NCBI RefSeq assembly: GCF_020042665.1
Contig: NZ_CP083376.1
Coordinates: 594,001-658,000, forward strand
DNA length: 64,000 bases
From: Pseudoxanthomonas sp. X-1
GTDB lineage: Bacteria; Pseudomonadota; Gammaproteobacteria; Xanthomonadales; Xanthomonadaceae
Direction: 5' to 3'
Part shown: in pieces, positions 1 to 8,975 of the stretch
Position numbering within the stretch: position 1 is the first letter of the stretch
Layout of the letters: each line of letters starts with the position of its first letter
Notes under the pieces: generated by a model
What the model saw: only the letters and a program-made list of their open reading frames with translations
Told to the model about the DNA's origin: nothing
Databases searched by the model: none
Made by a program: the position numbers and the translations under genes

Positions 1-221
1 GGGAGGACCCGCTGCAGGCGATCCTCGATTCGATCCAGGGACCGGTCGCGCGCATCGTCGCGGTCATCATCATCATCGCCACTGGGCTGGCGCTCGCGTT
101 CGGCGATACGTCCGGTGGCTTTCGGAAGTTGATCCAGATCGTGTTCGGTCTGTCGATCGCGTTCGCGGCATCCTCGTTCTTCTTGTCGTTCTTCTCATTC
201 TCCGGCGGCGCCATCGTATGA
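1..221 (+). CDS. trbC: TrbC-like conjugal pilin (5' truncated by window edge)
   Basis: Only the C-terminal part is present, read from base 3 and ending in TGA at 219-221. The visible residues form two hydrophobic helices separated by a short polar loop (FGDTSGGFRKL), the usual arrangement of VirB2/TrbC pilin subunits of type IV secretion systems. In the family this is the major subunit of the conjugative pilus. The stop overlaps the trbD start, as in most trb operons. The identification rests on this hydrophobic pattern and on the trbD-trbE genes that follow; the signal peptide and cyclisation region lie outside the window. Confidence 0.8.
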   Translation, partial: EDPLQAILDSIQGPVARIVAVIIIIATGLALAFGDTSGGFRKLIQIVFGLSIAFAASSFFLSFFSFSGGAIV

Positions 222-481
222 GCGGCGATCTGCCCGGCTTTGAGGTGCCGCTGCACCGCTCGCTGACCGAGCCGATCCTGCTCGGCGGGGCGCCGCGCAC
301 CGTCGCCATCGCCAACGGCACGCTCGCCGCGGCCGTGGGCCTCGGGATGCAGTTATGGCTGCCCGGCCTCGCGCTGTGGATCGTCGGCCATGCGCTGGCG
401 GTGTGGGGCGCGCGCGTCGATCCGCAGTTCATGGTCGTGTTCTCACGGCACCTGCGGCACCGGCCGCTGCTGGACGCGTAG
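218..481 (+). CDS. trbD: TrbD conjugal transfer protein (VirB3-like)
   Basis: This 87-residue protein has the typical TrbD/VirB3 layout: a short polar N-terminus (LPGFEVPLHRSLTEPILLGG) followed by two adjacent transmembrane segments and a basic C-terminus. VirB3-family proteins are inner-membrane partners of the VirB4/TrbE ATPase and are needed for pilus assembly. The ATG overlaps the trbC stop (ATGA), and trbE starts 15 bases downstream, so the three are probably translated as one operon. The length matches the family. Nothing in the sequence looks damaged. Confidence 0.85.
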   Translation: MSGDLPGFEVPLHRSLTEPILLGGAPRTVAIANGTLAAAVGLGMQLWLPGLALWIVGHALAVWGARVDPQFMVVFSRHLRHRPLLDA

Positions 482-495
482 GGGAGGGCGCCGCG

Positions 496-2937
496 ATGCT
501 GCATTTAGCCGAATACCGCCGACGACCGGCGCTGCTGGCGGACTGGCTGCCGTGGGCCGGCCTGGTCGCGCCCGGCGTCGTCCTCAACAAGGACGGCGCG
601 TTCCAGCGCACGGCGCGCTTTCGCGGGCCGGATCTGGACAGCGCGACGCAGGGCGAGCTGATCGCCACCTCCGCCCGCGTCAACAACGCACTGCGCCGGC
701 TCGGATCGGGCTGGGCCTTGTTCGTCGAGGCCGAGCGCCGGCCGGCAGCCGGCTATCCGCGTTCGGATTTTCCCGAGCCGCTGTCCTGGCTCGTGGACGA
801 GGAACGGCGGGCGGCGTTCGAGGACGGCGGAATGCACTTCGAGAGCGGCTACCACCTGACGTTGGTGTTTCTGCCGCCGGAAGAGTCGCGCGCTCGGGCC
901 GCGCGGATGCTCTACGAGCACACGCCGACGGCCGGCGTGGACTGGCGCGAGCGGCTGGCCGCATTCGAGGCCGAGTCCGATCGACTGCTCGACCTGCTCG
1001 ACGGCGCGCTGCCCGAGATCGCGTGGCTCGACGATGCGCAGACGCTGACGTACCTGCACGGCACGGTCTCGACGCGGCGTCACCCGTTGGCGGTGCCCGA
1101 GGTGCCGTTTCATCTCGACGCGCTGCTGGCCGACTGTCCGCTGATCGGCGGCCTGGCGCCGATGCTCGGCGAGACCCATCTGCGCGTAGCGACGGTGAGG
1201 GGCTTTCCAACCTCCACCTGGCCGGGACTGCTCGACGAACTGAACCGGTTGGGCTTCGCCTACCGCTGGTCGACGCGCTATCTCTGCCTGGACAAGGCCG
1301 AGGCCGAGCGTGAGCTGACGCGGCTGCGCCGGCAGTGGTTCGCCAAGCGCAAGAACGTGCTCGCGTTGCTGCGCGAGACGATCTATCAGCAGGAGTCGCC
1401 GCTGCTGGACACCGATGCGGCGAACAAGGCGGCCGACGCCGACGTCGCATTGCAGGAGCTGGGCAGCGATCAGGTGGCCTACGGCTACGTGACCGCGACG
1501 GTGACGGTGCTCGACGCCGATGCAGACCCGGCCGACGAGAAACTGCGGCAGGTCGAGCGCGTGATCCAGGGCCGCGGCTTCGTGACGATGCCCGAGACGC
1601 TGAACGCCGTCGAGGCGTGGCTTTCGTCGCTGCCCGGCCATGCGTACGCCAACGTGCGACAGCCGATCGTCTCGACGCTCAACCTCGCGCATATGATCCC
1701 CGTGTCCGCTGTGTGGGCCGGGCAGGAGCGTAACGCCCACCTCGATGCACCGCCGCTGATCGTCACCCGGACCGAGGGCGCGACGCCGTTTCGGCTGGTC
1801 ACGCACGTCGGCGACGTCGGCCACACCGTGGTCGTCGGTCCGACCGGCATGGGCAAGTCGGTGCTGCTGGCGACGCTGGCGATGCAGTTCCGGCGCTACC
1901 GCGGCTCGCGCATTTTGGCCTTCGACCTTGGCCGCTCGATGCGCGCGACGATCCTGGGCCTGGGTGGCGAGCACTATGACCTCGGCGGCGATGGCGACAT
2001 CGCGTTCCAGCCGCTCGCGCAGATCGACGAACCCGCCTATCGCGCCTGGGTCGCCGAATGGATCGAGGGCCGGCTGCTCCATGAGGGCGTAACGGTCGGC
2101 CCCGACGAGAAGGCTGCGGTCTGGTCGGCCTTGGGAAGCCTGGCCGGCGCGCCGGTCGAGCAGCGCACGATGACGGGGCTTTCCGTGCTACTGCAATCGA
2201 ACACGCTGCGTCAGGCGCTCGCGCCTTACGTGCTCGGCGGTGCCCACGGCAAGCTGCTCGACGCCGATCACGACCGCCTCGGCAGTGCCGAGGTGCAGTG
2301 CTTCGAGATGGAAGACCTGATGGCGAGCCGGGCCGCAGTGCTGGCCGTGTTGCGCTACTTGTTCGCGCGCTTCGAGGATCGCTTTGACGGTTCACCGACG
2401 CTGCTGATCCTCGATGAGTCCTGGCTGTTCCTGGATGAACCGGTGTTCGCGGCGCGGATCCGCCGATGGCTGAAGACGCTGCGCAAGCGCAACGTCAGCG
2501 TGATCTTCGCCACGCAATCGCTAGCCGACATCAAGGATTCGACGATCGCGCCGGCGATCATCGAAAGCTGCGCCAGCCGCATCTTCCTTCCGAACCCGCA
2601 GGCGACAGAGCCGCAGATCCGTTCGATCTACGAGGGCTTCGGGCTCAACAGCCGGCAAATCGAGATCGTCGCCACCGCCGAGCCCAAGCGCGACTACTAC
2701 TACCAGTCGCGCCTCGGCAACCGCCTGTTCGATCTGGACCTCGGTGCTGTCGCGCTGGCGTTCGCTGCCGCCGCCTCGCCGCAGGATCAGCGCGACATCG
2801 ACCGCGTGCTGCAGGACGCCGGCACGTCGGGCTTCGCCGGCGCGTGGTTGCGCCACCGCCGTCTGGACTGGGCCGCCGAGCTGCTGGCCTCGGCGCCCAG
2901 CGCAGCGTCCATCCACCCCCAGGAGAAACTGCCATGA
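496..2937 (+). CDS. trbE: TrbE conjugal transfer ATPase (VirB4 family)
   Basis: An 813-residue VirB4/TrbE-type ATPase that energises pilus assembly and DNA transfer at the inner membrane. The Walker A motif GPTGMGKS is around residues 448-455, with Lys454, and a Walker B-like LLILDESW lies near residue 640. The N-terminal half is the CagE/TrbE/VirB domain. I start at the ATG after GGGAGGGCGCCGCG, which gives the family N-terminus MLHLAEYRRRPALLADWLPW; a longer open frame upstream reads through trbD and is not convincing. It overlaps trbJ by four bases (ATGA). Confidence 0.95.
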   Translation: MLHLAEYRRRPALLADWLPWAGLVAPGVVLNKDGAFQRTARFRGPDLDSATQGELIATSARVNNALRRLGSGWALFVEAERRPAAGYPRSDFPEPLSWLVDEERRAAFEDGGMHFESGYHLTLVFLPPEESRARAARMLYEHTPTAGVDWRERLAAFEAESDRLLDLLDGALPEIAWLDDAQTLTYLHGTVSTRRHPLAVPEVPFHLDALLADCPLIGGLAPMLGETHLRVATVRGFPTSTWPGLLDELNRLGFAYRWSTRYLCLDKAEAERELTRLRRQWFAKRKNVLALLRETIYQQESPLLDTDAANKAADADVALQELGSDQVAYGYVTATVTVLDADADPADEKLRQVERVIQGRGFVTMPETLNAVEAWLSSLPGHAYANVRQPIVSTLNLAHMIPVSAVWAGQERNAHLDAPPLIVTRTEGATPFRLVTHVGDVGHTVVVGPTGMGKSVLLATLAMQFRRYRGSRILAFDLGRSMRATILGLGGEHYDLGGDGDIAFQPLAQIDEPAYRAWVAEWIEGRLLHEGVTVGPDEKAAVWSALGSLAGAPVEQRTMTGLSVLLQSNTLRQALAPYVLGGAHGKLLDADHDRLGSAEVQCFEMEDLMASRAAVLAVLRYLFARFEDRFDGSPTLLILDESWLFLDEPVFAARIRRWLKTLRKRNVSVIFATQSLADIKDSTIAPAIIESCASRIFLPNPQATEPQIRSIYEGFGLNSRQIEIVATAEPKRDYYYQSRLGNRLFDLDLGAVALAFAAAASPQDQRDIDRVLQDAGTSGFAGAWLRHRRLDWAAELLASAPSAASIHPQEKLP

Positions 2938-3662
2938 AGAAGACCGTCCTCGCGCTGGCGCTCGCCTCGGCGCTGTGCACCGGCTCGGCCGCCTACGCCC
3001 AGGCGATCGTGATCGATCCGACCAATCTGATCCAGAACACGATCACCGCAATCCAGGCACTGGAGCAGGTCAACAACCAGATCCGTCAGCTCCAGAACGA
3101 AGCCCAGATGCTGGCCAACCAAGCGCGCAACCTCGCGAATCTCGACTTCACGGTCGTCGACCGGTTGCGCTCGGCGCTGGCGACGACGCAGCGACTGATT
3201 GCTCAAGCAGAGGGGATGGCTTACGACATCCAGAATCTCGATCACCAGTTCCGGATCTTGTACCCGGAGGAGTACGCCGAGACGATCAGCGGCGACCAGA
3301 TGTACCAGGACGCGCGCGAGCGCTGGAAGTACACGCTGCAGGGACTGCATACCGCGATGCGGATGCAAGCGCAGGTGTCTGCGCTGGTCCGCGACGATCA
3401 GGAAGTCCTGACCGATCTGGTCAACCGCAGTCAGTCTGCCGAGGGCGCCTTGCAGACGATGCAGGCGATGAACCAGCTGCTCGCGCTGCAGGCCAAGCAG
3501 ACGATCCAGGGCCAGCAGCTGCAGCTCACGCAGGAGCGTGCCGCCTCGCTGGAGCTGGCGCGCCAAGCGGCGGCGGTCGAGCGCTCGCGCGAGGTGCGAC
3601 GCCGCTTCATCGGCGAGGGCACCCCGTACACGCCGTATCCGGTGCATTTCTACGGGCAGTGA
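2934..3662 (+). CDS. trbJ: TrbJ P-type conjugative transfer protein (VirB5-like)
   Basis: A 242-residue secreted protein with a clear Sec signal peptide (MKKTVLALALASALCTGSAAYAQA) and a long glutamine/asparagine-rich helical body (for example EQVNNQIRQLQNEAQML). This matches TrbJ/VirB5, a minor pilus component at the pilus tip or assembly site. It follows trbE directly with an ATGA overlap, and the usual trbJ-(trbK)-trbL order continues. TrbJ proteins of IncP plasmids and Tn4371-type ICEs have a similar length and a Gln-rich coiled coil. Confidence 0.9.
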   Translation: MKKTVLALALASALCTGSAAYAQAIVIDPTNLIQNTITAIQALEQVNNQIRQLQNEAQMLANQARNLANLDFTVVDRLRSALATTQRLIAQAEGMAYDIQNLDHQFRILYPEEYAETISGDQMYQDARERWKYTLQGLHTAMRMQAQVSALVRDDQEVLTDLVNRSQSAEGALQTMQAMNQLLALQAKQTIQGQQLQLTQERAASLELARQAAAVERSREVRRRFIGEGTPYTPYPVHFYGQ

Positions 3663-3674
3663 CGGGGGACCACG

Positions 3675-4010
3675 ATGCGAATCCCGCTCGCTCTGCTGGT
3701 CCTGCTACTGGTCGCATGCGGCCAGCAGCAGACAGAGGACCTGACCGCCGTGCTGACCGCCGATCCAGCACGGCTGAAGGCGTTACGCGCGCAATGCGAG
3801 GCGGATCGGCATGCGGCCGGCGAAGACGCCTGCCGTGCGGCCGCCGAGGCATTCCGGCTTCGGTTCTTCTCCCGGAACACGGGACCGGACGAATACAACA
3901 CGCTCGAGGAGCTGCCGGCGATTCCGCCGAGCTTCGATACGCCGCCCGAGGACGAGGTGGCTGTCGATGTCGAGCCGGACCGTGCGGATGACGCGGAGGC
4001 CACGCAGTGA
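3675..4010 (+). CDS. Putative entry-exclusion lipoprotein (TrbK-like)
   Basis: A 111-residue predicted lipoprotein: the N-terminus MRIPLALLVLLLVACG ends in a lipobox-like LVAC. The mature part is short, charged and acidic toward the C-terminus. It lies between trbJ and trbL, where IncP-like and ICE trb operons carry the small entry-exclusion gene trbK or its replacement. By family knowledge such proteins block redundant transfer into a cell that already carries the element. Assignment rests on position, size and lipobox. It overlaps the GTG start of trbL by four bases. Confidence 0.7.
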   Translation: MRIPLALLVLLLVACGQQQTEDLTAVLTADPARLKALRAQCEADRHAAGEDACRAAAEAFRLRFFSRNTGPDEYNTLEELPAIPPSFDTPPEDEVAVDVEPDRADDAEATQ

Positions 4011-5434
4011 ACGACGTCACGATCATCGATCGCTTCCTCGATACGTTCTCGCGCTACATCGACTCAGGTTTCGGGCTGTTGCAGGGCGAGGTGGCGTTCC
4101 TCACCGCGACGCTGATCGTCATCGACATGACGTTGGCGGGTCTCTATTGGGCGCTCGGTCATGCGACCGGACAGGGCGAGGACGTCATCGCCAAGCTGAT
4201 CCGCAAGGTGCTCTACGTCGGCGCCTTTGCGTACATCCTCGGCAACTTCAACTGGCTGGCCGGCATCGTGTTCCGCTCGTTCGCCGGCTTGGGCCTGACC
4301 GCCACCGGATCGGCCGTCTCGATGGAGCATTTTCTGCAGCCGGGGCGGCTAGCGAAGACCGGTCTGGATGCGGGTTGGCCGATCTTCCTTCAGCTCGACG
4401 CGCTGATGGGATTCCCCGATGTGTTCCTCAACCTCGACGCGATCATGGTGCTTTTCCTCGCGTGGCTGGTCGTGATCCTGTGCTTCTTCGCGCTGGCGAT
4501 CCAGCTTTTCATCACGTTGATCGAATTCAAGCTGACTACGCTCGCCGGATTCGTACTCGTCCCGTTCGCGTTCTGGAACAAGACCGCATTCCTGGCCGAA
4601 AAGGTGCTCGGCAACGTGGTGTCCTCCGGCATCAAGGTGCTGGTGCTGGCCGTCATCGTCGGTATCGGCACCGGACTGTTCCACGAGTTTCAGACCGTGC
4701 CAGGCGAGCCGTCCATCGATCACGCGCTGGTCGTGATGCTGGCCTCGCTCGCCTTGCTCGCGCTCGCGATCTTCGGCCCGGGTATTGCGAGCGGGTTGAT
4801 CTCTGGCGGACCGCAGCTCGGCGCCGGCGCGATGGCTGGTGCGGCGCTCGGCGCCGCCGGTACGGCCGTTGCCGTCGGCGCCGCGGGGACCGGCGTCGGT
4901 GGAGCCATCGCGGCGGGCGCACGCATGGCGCCGGCCGCCGCGCGCATGACCGGTGCCGGTGCGCGCATGGCCGCGGGCGCGGCGCGCGGCGCAGGCGCGG
5001 CGTTCAAGACCGGGTCGGCCGCGGCCGGCGGTGGCGCGCGGGGTGCCATGGCCGGCATCGGCAGTGTCGCCTCCCGCGGCGCCCAGGTCATCGGCGAGCG
5101 AGCGGCCGCCGGCGCGAACACGCTCAAGGAGCGCGCGGTCGCCAGCTTTCGGGAGGGCGCCGCCTCGCCCGCAGGCGCCCCGGTGGGCCAAGCCGGCACA
5201 GCGGGCGCGCCGAACGCAGCGGCGGGTTCGGCTGCGGTTGCTGGCGGGCAACAAAAGGGCGCTCCCGCGGGCCGGGCGCCCGCTCACGCCGCGGATCAGC
5301 AACCCGCCTGGGCCAAGCGCCTGCAGCGACAGCAGCGCCTCACGCATGCGGCCACGACGCTCGCGCACACGCTGCGCGGCGGTGACAGCGGCGCGTCGGG
5401 CAGCGGCCCGTCCTTGCGCGATTCGGATTCCTAG
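4007..5434 (+). CDS. trbL: TrbL/VirB6-like conjugal transfer membrane protein
   Basis: A 475-residue polytopic inner-membrane protein. The first about 270 residues contain several hydrophobic segments (LTATLIVIDMTLAGLYWAL, LFLAWLVVILCFFALAIQL, ALVVMLASLALLALAIFG). These are followed by a long Ala/Gly-rich low-complexity tail (about residues 265-440) with repeated GAGARMAAG-type units. This is characteristic of TrbL/VirB6, a channel component of the conjugative T4SS. Translation begins at GTG overlapping the preceding stop (GTGA). The tail is compositionally extreme but typical for the family in high-GC hosts. Confidence 0.92.
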   Translation: MNDVTIIDRFLDTFSRYIDSGFGLLQGEVAFLTATLIVIDMTLAGLYWALGHATGQGEDVIAKLIRKVLYVGAFAYILGNFNWLAGIVFRSFAGLGLTATGSAVSMEHFLQPGRLAKTGLDAGWPIFLQLDALMGFPDVFLNLDAIMVLFLAWLVVILCFFALAIQLFITLIEFKLTTLAGFVLVPFAFWNKTAFLAEKVLGNVVSSGIKVLVLAVIVGIGTGLFHEFQTVPGEPSIDHALVVMLASLALLALAIFGPGIASGLISGGPQLGAGAMAGAALGAAGTAVAVGAAGTGVGGAIAAGARMAPAAARMTGAGARMAAGAARGAGAAFKTGSAAAGGGARGAMAGIGSVASRGAQVIGERAAAGANTLKERAVASFREGAASPAGAPVGQAGTAGAPNAAAGSAAVAGGQQKGAPAGRAPAHAADQQPAWAKRLQRQQRLTHAATTLAHTLRGGDSGASGSGPSLRDSDS

Positions 5435-5445
5435 GGAGATCAGCG

Positions 5446-6150
5446 ATGCGATTCAAACGACCCCAAGTGCGCTATGCCGTCACGCCGCCCCCGGAGACGC
5501 CGTACCAGGCGGCGGCCCAGGTCTGGGACGAGCGCATCGGCTCGGCGCGTGTGCAGGCGAGCAACTGGCGCCTGATGGCATTTGGCTGCCTGATTCTGGC
5601 GCTGCTGATGGGAGGCGGCCTCGTCTGGCGTTCCGCGCAGTCGATCGTGACGCCGTACGTCGTCGAGGTCGACCGCAGCGGTCAGGTCCGTGCGGTAGGC
5701 GAGGTGGCGACGGCCTACCAGCCTGCCGATGCGCAGATCGCGCATCACCTGGCTCGCTTCGTGACGCTCGTGCGCTCGCTGTCGATCGATCCGGTCGTCG
5801 TGCGCCGGAATTGGCTCGACGCCTACGACTACACCACCGACCGTGGCGCAGCGGTCCTCAACGAGTACGCGCGCGCCAACGATCCGTTCGCACGCATCGG
5901 CCGAGAGTCGGTGACGGTGCAGATCACCAGCGTCGTGCGCGCCAGCGATAGCTCTTTCAACGTGCGCTGGACCGAAGAGCGATTCATGAACGGAGCGCCG
6001 GCCGGCGTCGAGCGCTGGACCGCGGTCGTCTCGATCGTCCTGCAAACGCCGCGCACCGAGCAGCGCCTGCGTGCGAATCCGCTGGGGATTTACGTCAACG
6101 GTCTGTCCTGGACCCGCGAGCTGGACGCACCTGAAGGAGCCAAGCCATGA
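5446..6150 (+). CDS. trbF: TrbF conjugal transfer protein (VirB8-like)
   Basis: A 234-residue bitopic inner-membrane protein. It has a short cytoplasmic N-terminus (MRFKRPQVRYAVTPPPETPYQ), a single membrane helix near residues 45-65 (FGCLILALLMGGGLVW) and a periplasmic VirB8 domain containing the family-typical YVVEVDRSGQV and GIYVNGLSWTREL segments. VirB8/TrbF proteins nucleate the assembly platform that contacts VirB9/TrbG and VirB10/TrbI, which follow here. It overlaps trbG by four bases. Confidence 0.93.
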   Translation: MRFKRPQVRYAVTPPPETPYQAAAQVWDERIGSARVQASNWRLMAFGCLILALLMGGGLVWRSAQSIVTPYVVEVDRSGQVRAVGEVATAYQPADAQIAHHLARFVTLVRSLSIDPVVVRRNWLDAYDYTTDRGAAVLNEYARANDPFARIGRESVTVQITSVVRASDSSFNVRWTEERFMNGAPAGVERWTAVVSIVLQTPRTEQRLRANPLGIYVNGLSWTRELDAPEGAKP

Positions 6151-7139
6151 ATCCGTTTTTCCGAATCTGGGCGTTGCTGATCGCGCTGGCGTTGGCTGGC
6201 TGTGCGAGTCGCGGCACACCGGCGCCGCGCATCTCGCTGGACGAGCCGGTGCAGGCGCAGCCGTTGCCCGAGCCGCCAGCGCCGGTCGAAGTCGTCGCGG
6301 TTCCCGAGCCGCTGGCGCTGCCGGCGCAACTCAAGCCACTGCCCACCGGCGACGAAGTGAAATCCGCGCCGGAGCCATCTGACGAGACGACCCGGGTCTC
6401 GCGCGCCAATGCCGAGGCGCGCATCGCGCCCACGCGAGAAGGCTACGTGAACGCGATCCAGGTGTGGCCCTACACCGACGGCGCGCTGTATCAGGTCTAT
6501 GCGGCGCCCGGGCGAGTGACCGTCATCTCGCTGCAGGCGGGCGAAGAACTGGTCACGGTCGCCGCGGGCGACACGGTGCGCTGGATCGTCGGGGACACAT
6601 CCAGCGGCGCCGGCGAGGCGCTGCGCGTCAACGTGCTGGTCAAGCCGATCCGATCAGGGTTGAAGACGAATCTGGTCATCACGACCAGCCGGCGCACATA
6701 TCTGATCGAGCTGACCTCGACCGAGAAGGCATGGATGGCGTCGGTATCCTGGGACTATCCCAAGGATCGGATGCTGGCGTTGCAGAAGCAGGCGCGGGAT
6801 GCGCAGGCGACGGCGCCGGTCGATACCGGACTGTCGCTCGAGCGCATCCGCTTCCGGTATGCGATCATCGGCAGCAATCCGCCGTGGAAGCCGCTGCGCG
6901 CGTTCGATGATAGCGAGAAGGTCTACATCCAGTTCCCGCCCGGCATCGCCCAGGGCGAGCTGCCGCCGCTGTTCGTGATCGGGCCGGCCGGCGACGGGCA
7001 ACTGGTCAACTACCGCTTCCGCTCGCCGTACTACATCGTCGACCGGCTCTTCGGCGCGGCCGAGCTGCGCCTGGGCGGCAAGCAAGGCGACGTCGTGCGG
7101 ATCGAGCGGACCGATGGCCAGCCGCCGCGAGGGATGTGA
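6147..7139 (+). CDS. trbG: TrbG conjugal transfer protein (VirB9-like)
   Basis: A 330-residue outer-membrane core-complex subunit. An N-terminal signal with lipobox-like LALAGC (about residues 16-21) is followed by a proline-rich linker and the VirB9/CagX domain. Recognisable segments are NAIQVWPYTDGALYQVYAAP and the C-terminal YYIVDRLFGAAELRLGG. In the family, VirB9 with VirB7 and VirB10 forms the channel crossing the periplasm. The frame starts within the trbF stop and ends one base before trbI. Confidence 0.93.
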   Translation: MNPFFRIWALLIALALAGCASRGTPAPRISLDEPVQAQPLPEPPAPVEVVAVPEPLALPAQLKPLPTGDEVKSAPEPSDETTRVSRANAEARIAPTREGYVNAIQVWPYTDGALYQVYAAPGRVTVISLQAGEELVTVAAGDTVRWIVGDTSSGAGEALRVNVLVKPIRSGLKTNLVITTSRRTYLIELTSTEKAWMASVSWDYPKDRMLALQKQARDAQATAPVDTGLSLERIRFRYAIIGSNPPWKPLRAFDDSEKVYIQFPPGIAQGELPPLFVIGPAGDGQLVNYRFRSPYYIVDRLFGAAELRLGGKQGDVVRIERTDGQPPRGM

Positions 7140-7140
7140 C

Positions 7141-8400
7141 ATGCGCCCGACCGATACGAGGCCCGACACAGGCAAGGTGGCGCCCGAGGCGGTGGCGCTG
7201 CGCGCCCGGCCGCGGCCGGTCACGCGGCTGAATCGGCGCACGCTGGTCATCCTTGTCGGCGGCCTGTCGATCGCCGTGCTCGGGGCCACGATCTGGTCGC
7301 TGCAACCGCAGCGGCGCGGCGCCAATGAGCAGACCGAGCTTTACAACGTCGATCGCGTGTCGAAGTCCGAAGGGCTGGACGGCCTGCCTTCGGACTACTC
7401 GAAGCTGCCGCCGAAGGTGCCCGAGCTGGGGCCGCCGCTGCCGGGCGACCTCGGGCCGGCCATCGTGAACTCGCAGCAGGCGGTGACGCCGACGTATGTA
7501 CCGCCTGGCCACAATCCCGAGGATGCCTTGCGCAAGGAGGCCGACGCGGCGGCGGCCTCATCGGTGTTCTTCCGCTCGGGTGGCCAGGGCCAAGCGGCGC
7601 CTGCCGTGGCGCAGGCGGCGCTGGATGCCGCTGGTGCCACCCACACACAGGCGGCCTTCGACCCGCTCGCCGCCGGGCCGGCCTCGACGGCGGCGCAGGT
7701 GGATCCGATCACCTTGCAGAACCGGCAAGAGCAGAAAGAGGCATTCCTGCAAGGCGGCTCTACGGAAACCCGCAATTCCGGCAACCTGCAAATGCCGGCA
7801 TCGCCGTATCAGGTCATGGCCGGAACGGTCATCGCCGGCGCGCTGGTGACGGGCATCAAGTCGGACTTGCCCGGCGACGTGATCGCGACGGTGACGGAGC
7901 CGATCTACGACACCGCGACCGGCGGCCACCTGCTGATCCCGCAGGGATCGCGCATTCTCGGCCGCTACAACAGCCAGGTCAGCTATGGCCAGAGCCGCGT
8001 CCAGGTCGTCTGGCATCGGATCATCCTGCCCGACACCTCGTCGCTGATGCTCGACAACCTGGTCGGGACCGATCCGGCTGGCTATGCCGGGCTCGAGGAC
8101 GATGTGAACTACCACTGGGGCCGCATCTTCGCCGGCGCCGCGCTGACGACGCTGCTCGGCGTCGGCGCCGAGCTGGCGGCGCCCGAAAACCGACAGGACG
8201 GCGATCGCGTCGTCATCGCCGGTCGCGACAGCGCACAGGAGAGCATCAATCAGGTCGGCCAGGAGATGACCCGGCGCAACCTCAATATCCAGCCGACGCT
8301 GACCGAGCGGCCGGGCCTGCCGGTACGCATCATCGTCAACCGAGATCTGGTGTTGCGGCCGTACCAGCCGCTGTTCTTCAACCGAGGCGCTGCACGATGA
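7141..8400 (+). CDS. trbI: TrbI conjugal transfer protein (VirB10-like)
   Basis: A 419-residue VirB10/TrbI protein. The basic N-terminal tail is followed by one membrane segment (TLVILVGGLSIAVLGATIW, about residues 36-55), a proline/alanine-rich periplasmic linker, and the conserved C-terminal beta-barrel domain with VMAGTVIAGALVTGIKSDLPG, HLLIPQGSRILGRYNSQVSYGQ and FAGAALTTLLGVGAELA. VirB10 spans both membranes and gates the channel. I prefer ATG at 7141, one base after the trbG stop, over an in-frame start 27 bases upstream. Its last codons overlap the next gene (ATGA). Confidence 0.95.
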   Translation: MRPTDTRPDTGKVAPEAVALRARPRPVTRLNRRTLVILVGGLSIAVLGATIWSLQPQRRGANEQTELYNVDRVSKSEGLDGLPSDYSKLPPKVPELGPPLPGDLGPAIVNSQQAVTPTYVPPGHNPEDALRKEADAAAASSVFFRSGGQGQAAPAVAQAALDAAGATHTQAAFDPLAAGPASTAAQVDPITLQNRQEQKEAFLQGGSTETRNSGNLQMPASPYQVMAGTVIAGALVTGIKSDLPGDVIATVTEPIYDTATGGHLLIPQGSRILGRYNSQVSYGQSRVQVVWHRIILPDTSSLMLDNLVGTDPAGYAGLEDDVNYHWGRIFAGAALTTLLGVGAELAAPENRQDGDRVVIAGRDSAQESINQVGQEMTRRNLNIQPTLTERPGLPVRIIVNRDLVLRPYQPLFFNRGAAR

Positions 8401-8618
8401 GCACGACCAGGAAACTGCGGCTCGGGCCGCTGCCGAAGACCGAGAGCGTCAAGGTGACGTTTGCATGCCCGGCCAGCCTCAAGGTCGACCTCGATCGCTA
8501 TGCGGCGCTGCACGCGCGGACCTATGGCGAGGCGGTGGACGCGACGACGCTGATCCCGTACATGCTCGAGGCGTTTATGGCGCGCGACCGGGCGTTCAAG
8601 AAGCCGCCGTCCGCCTAG
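8397..8618 (+). CDS. DUF2274 small protein at the end of the trb operon
   Basis: A 73-residue protein (KLRLGPLPKTESVKVTFACP...) recognisable as DUF2274, which commonly follows trbI in ICE and plasmid transfer operons. It has features of a small DNA-binding or regulatory protein: a beta-strand-like VKVTFACPASLKVDLDRYAAL, resembling a ribbon-helix-helix, then a short helical part. The role is unknown. The start overlaps the trbI stop. Its stop overlaps, tail to tail, the stop of the antitoxin gene on the opposite strand, so the operon ends here. Confidence 0.8.
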   Translation: MSTTRKLRLGPLPKTESVKVTFACPASLKVDLDRYAALHARTYGEAVDATTLIPYMLEAFMARDRAFKKPPSA

Positions 8619-8962
8619 CGCGCAGCCGCTTCGGCCGCCGCTTCGGGCGACGCCTCGTGATCGGCGAAGTTGCTGATCTTGACCGCTCCGTCCGGGAACC
8701 GGGCCACGATCTCCAGATCTCCACCCATCGCGCGGATGTAGTCGCGCAGCGTGCTGATGTACATATCGGCGCGGTTCTCCATCTTGGAGACGGCGGCCTG
8801 GTTGATGTGCAACGCCTCAGCCAGCTTGACCTGCGACAACGCCTTGGCCCGACGCAGCTCGTGCAGCGGCATTTCGGCCACCAGCTGCTCGTAAAGCGCA
8901 TCCGACCGTGCGCGCGACGCCGGCGACATCTTCGCTTCAAGTTCGGCAAACGGCTTGGCCAT
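8615..8962 (-). CDS. higA: XRE-family antitoxin (HigA-like)
   Basis: A 115-residue protein with a central helix-turn-helix (residues about 38-70: RRAKALSQVKLAEALHINQ followed by AAVSKMENR), as in XRE/HigA antitoxins. It lies 13 bases downstream of a RelE/HigB-like toxin gene on the same strand, the toxin-first order diagnostic of higBA operons. By family knowledge it neutralises the toxin and represses the operon. Because the pair sits between trb genes and integrase on a mobile element, an addiction function that stabilises the ICE is a reasonable inference. Confidence 0.85.
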   Translation of the reverse strand: MAKPFAELEAKMSPASRARSDALYEQLVAEMPLHELRRAKALSQVKLAEALHINQAAVSKMENRADMYISTLRDYIRAMGGDLEIVARFPDGAVKISNFADHEASPEAAAEAAAR

Positions 8963-8975
8963 CGATCAGTCCTCG

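Noticed and set aside
505..2082. 525-residue minus-strand frame opposite trbE
   Set aside because: Shadow of trbE; composition dominated by Arg, Gln and His, with no motifs.
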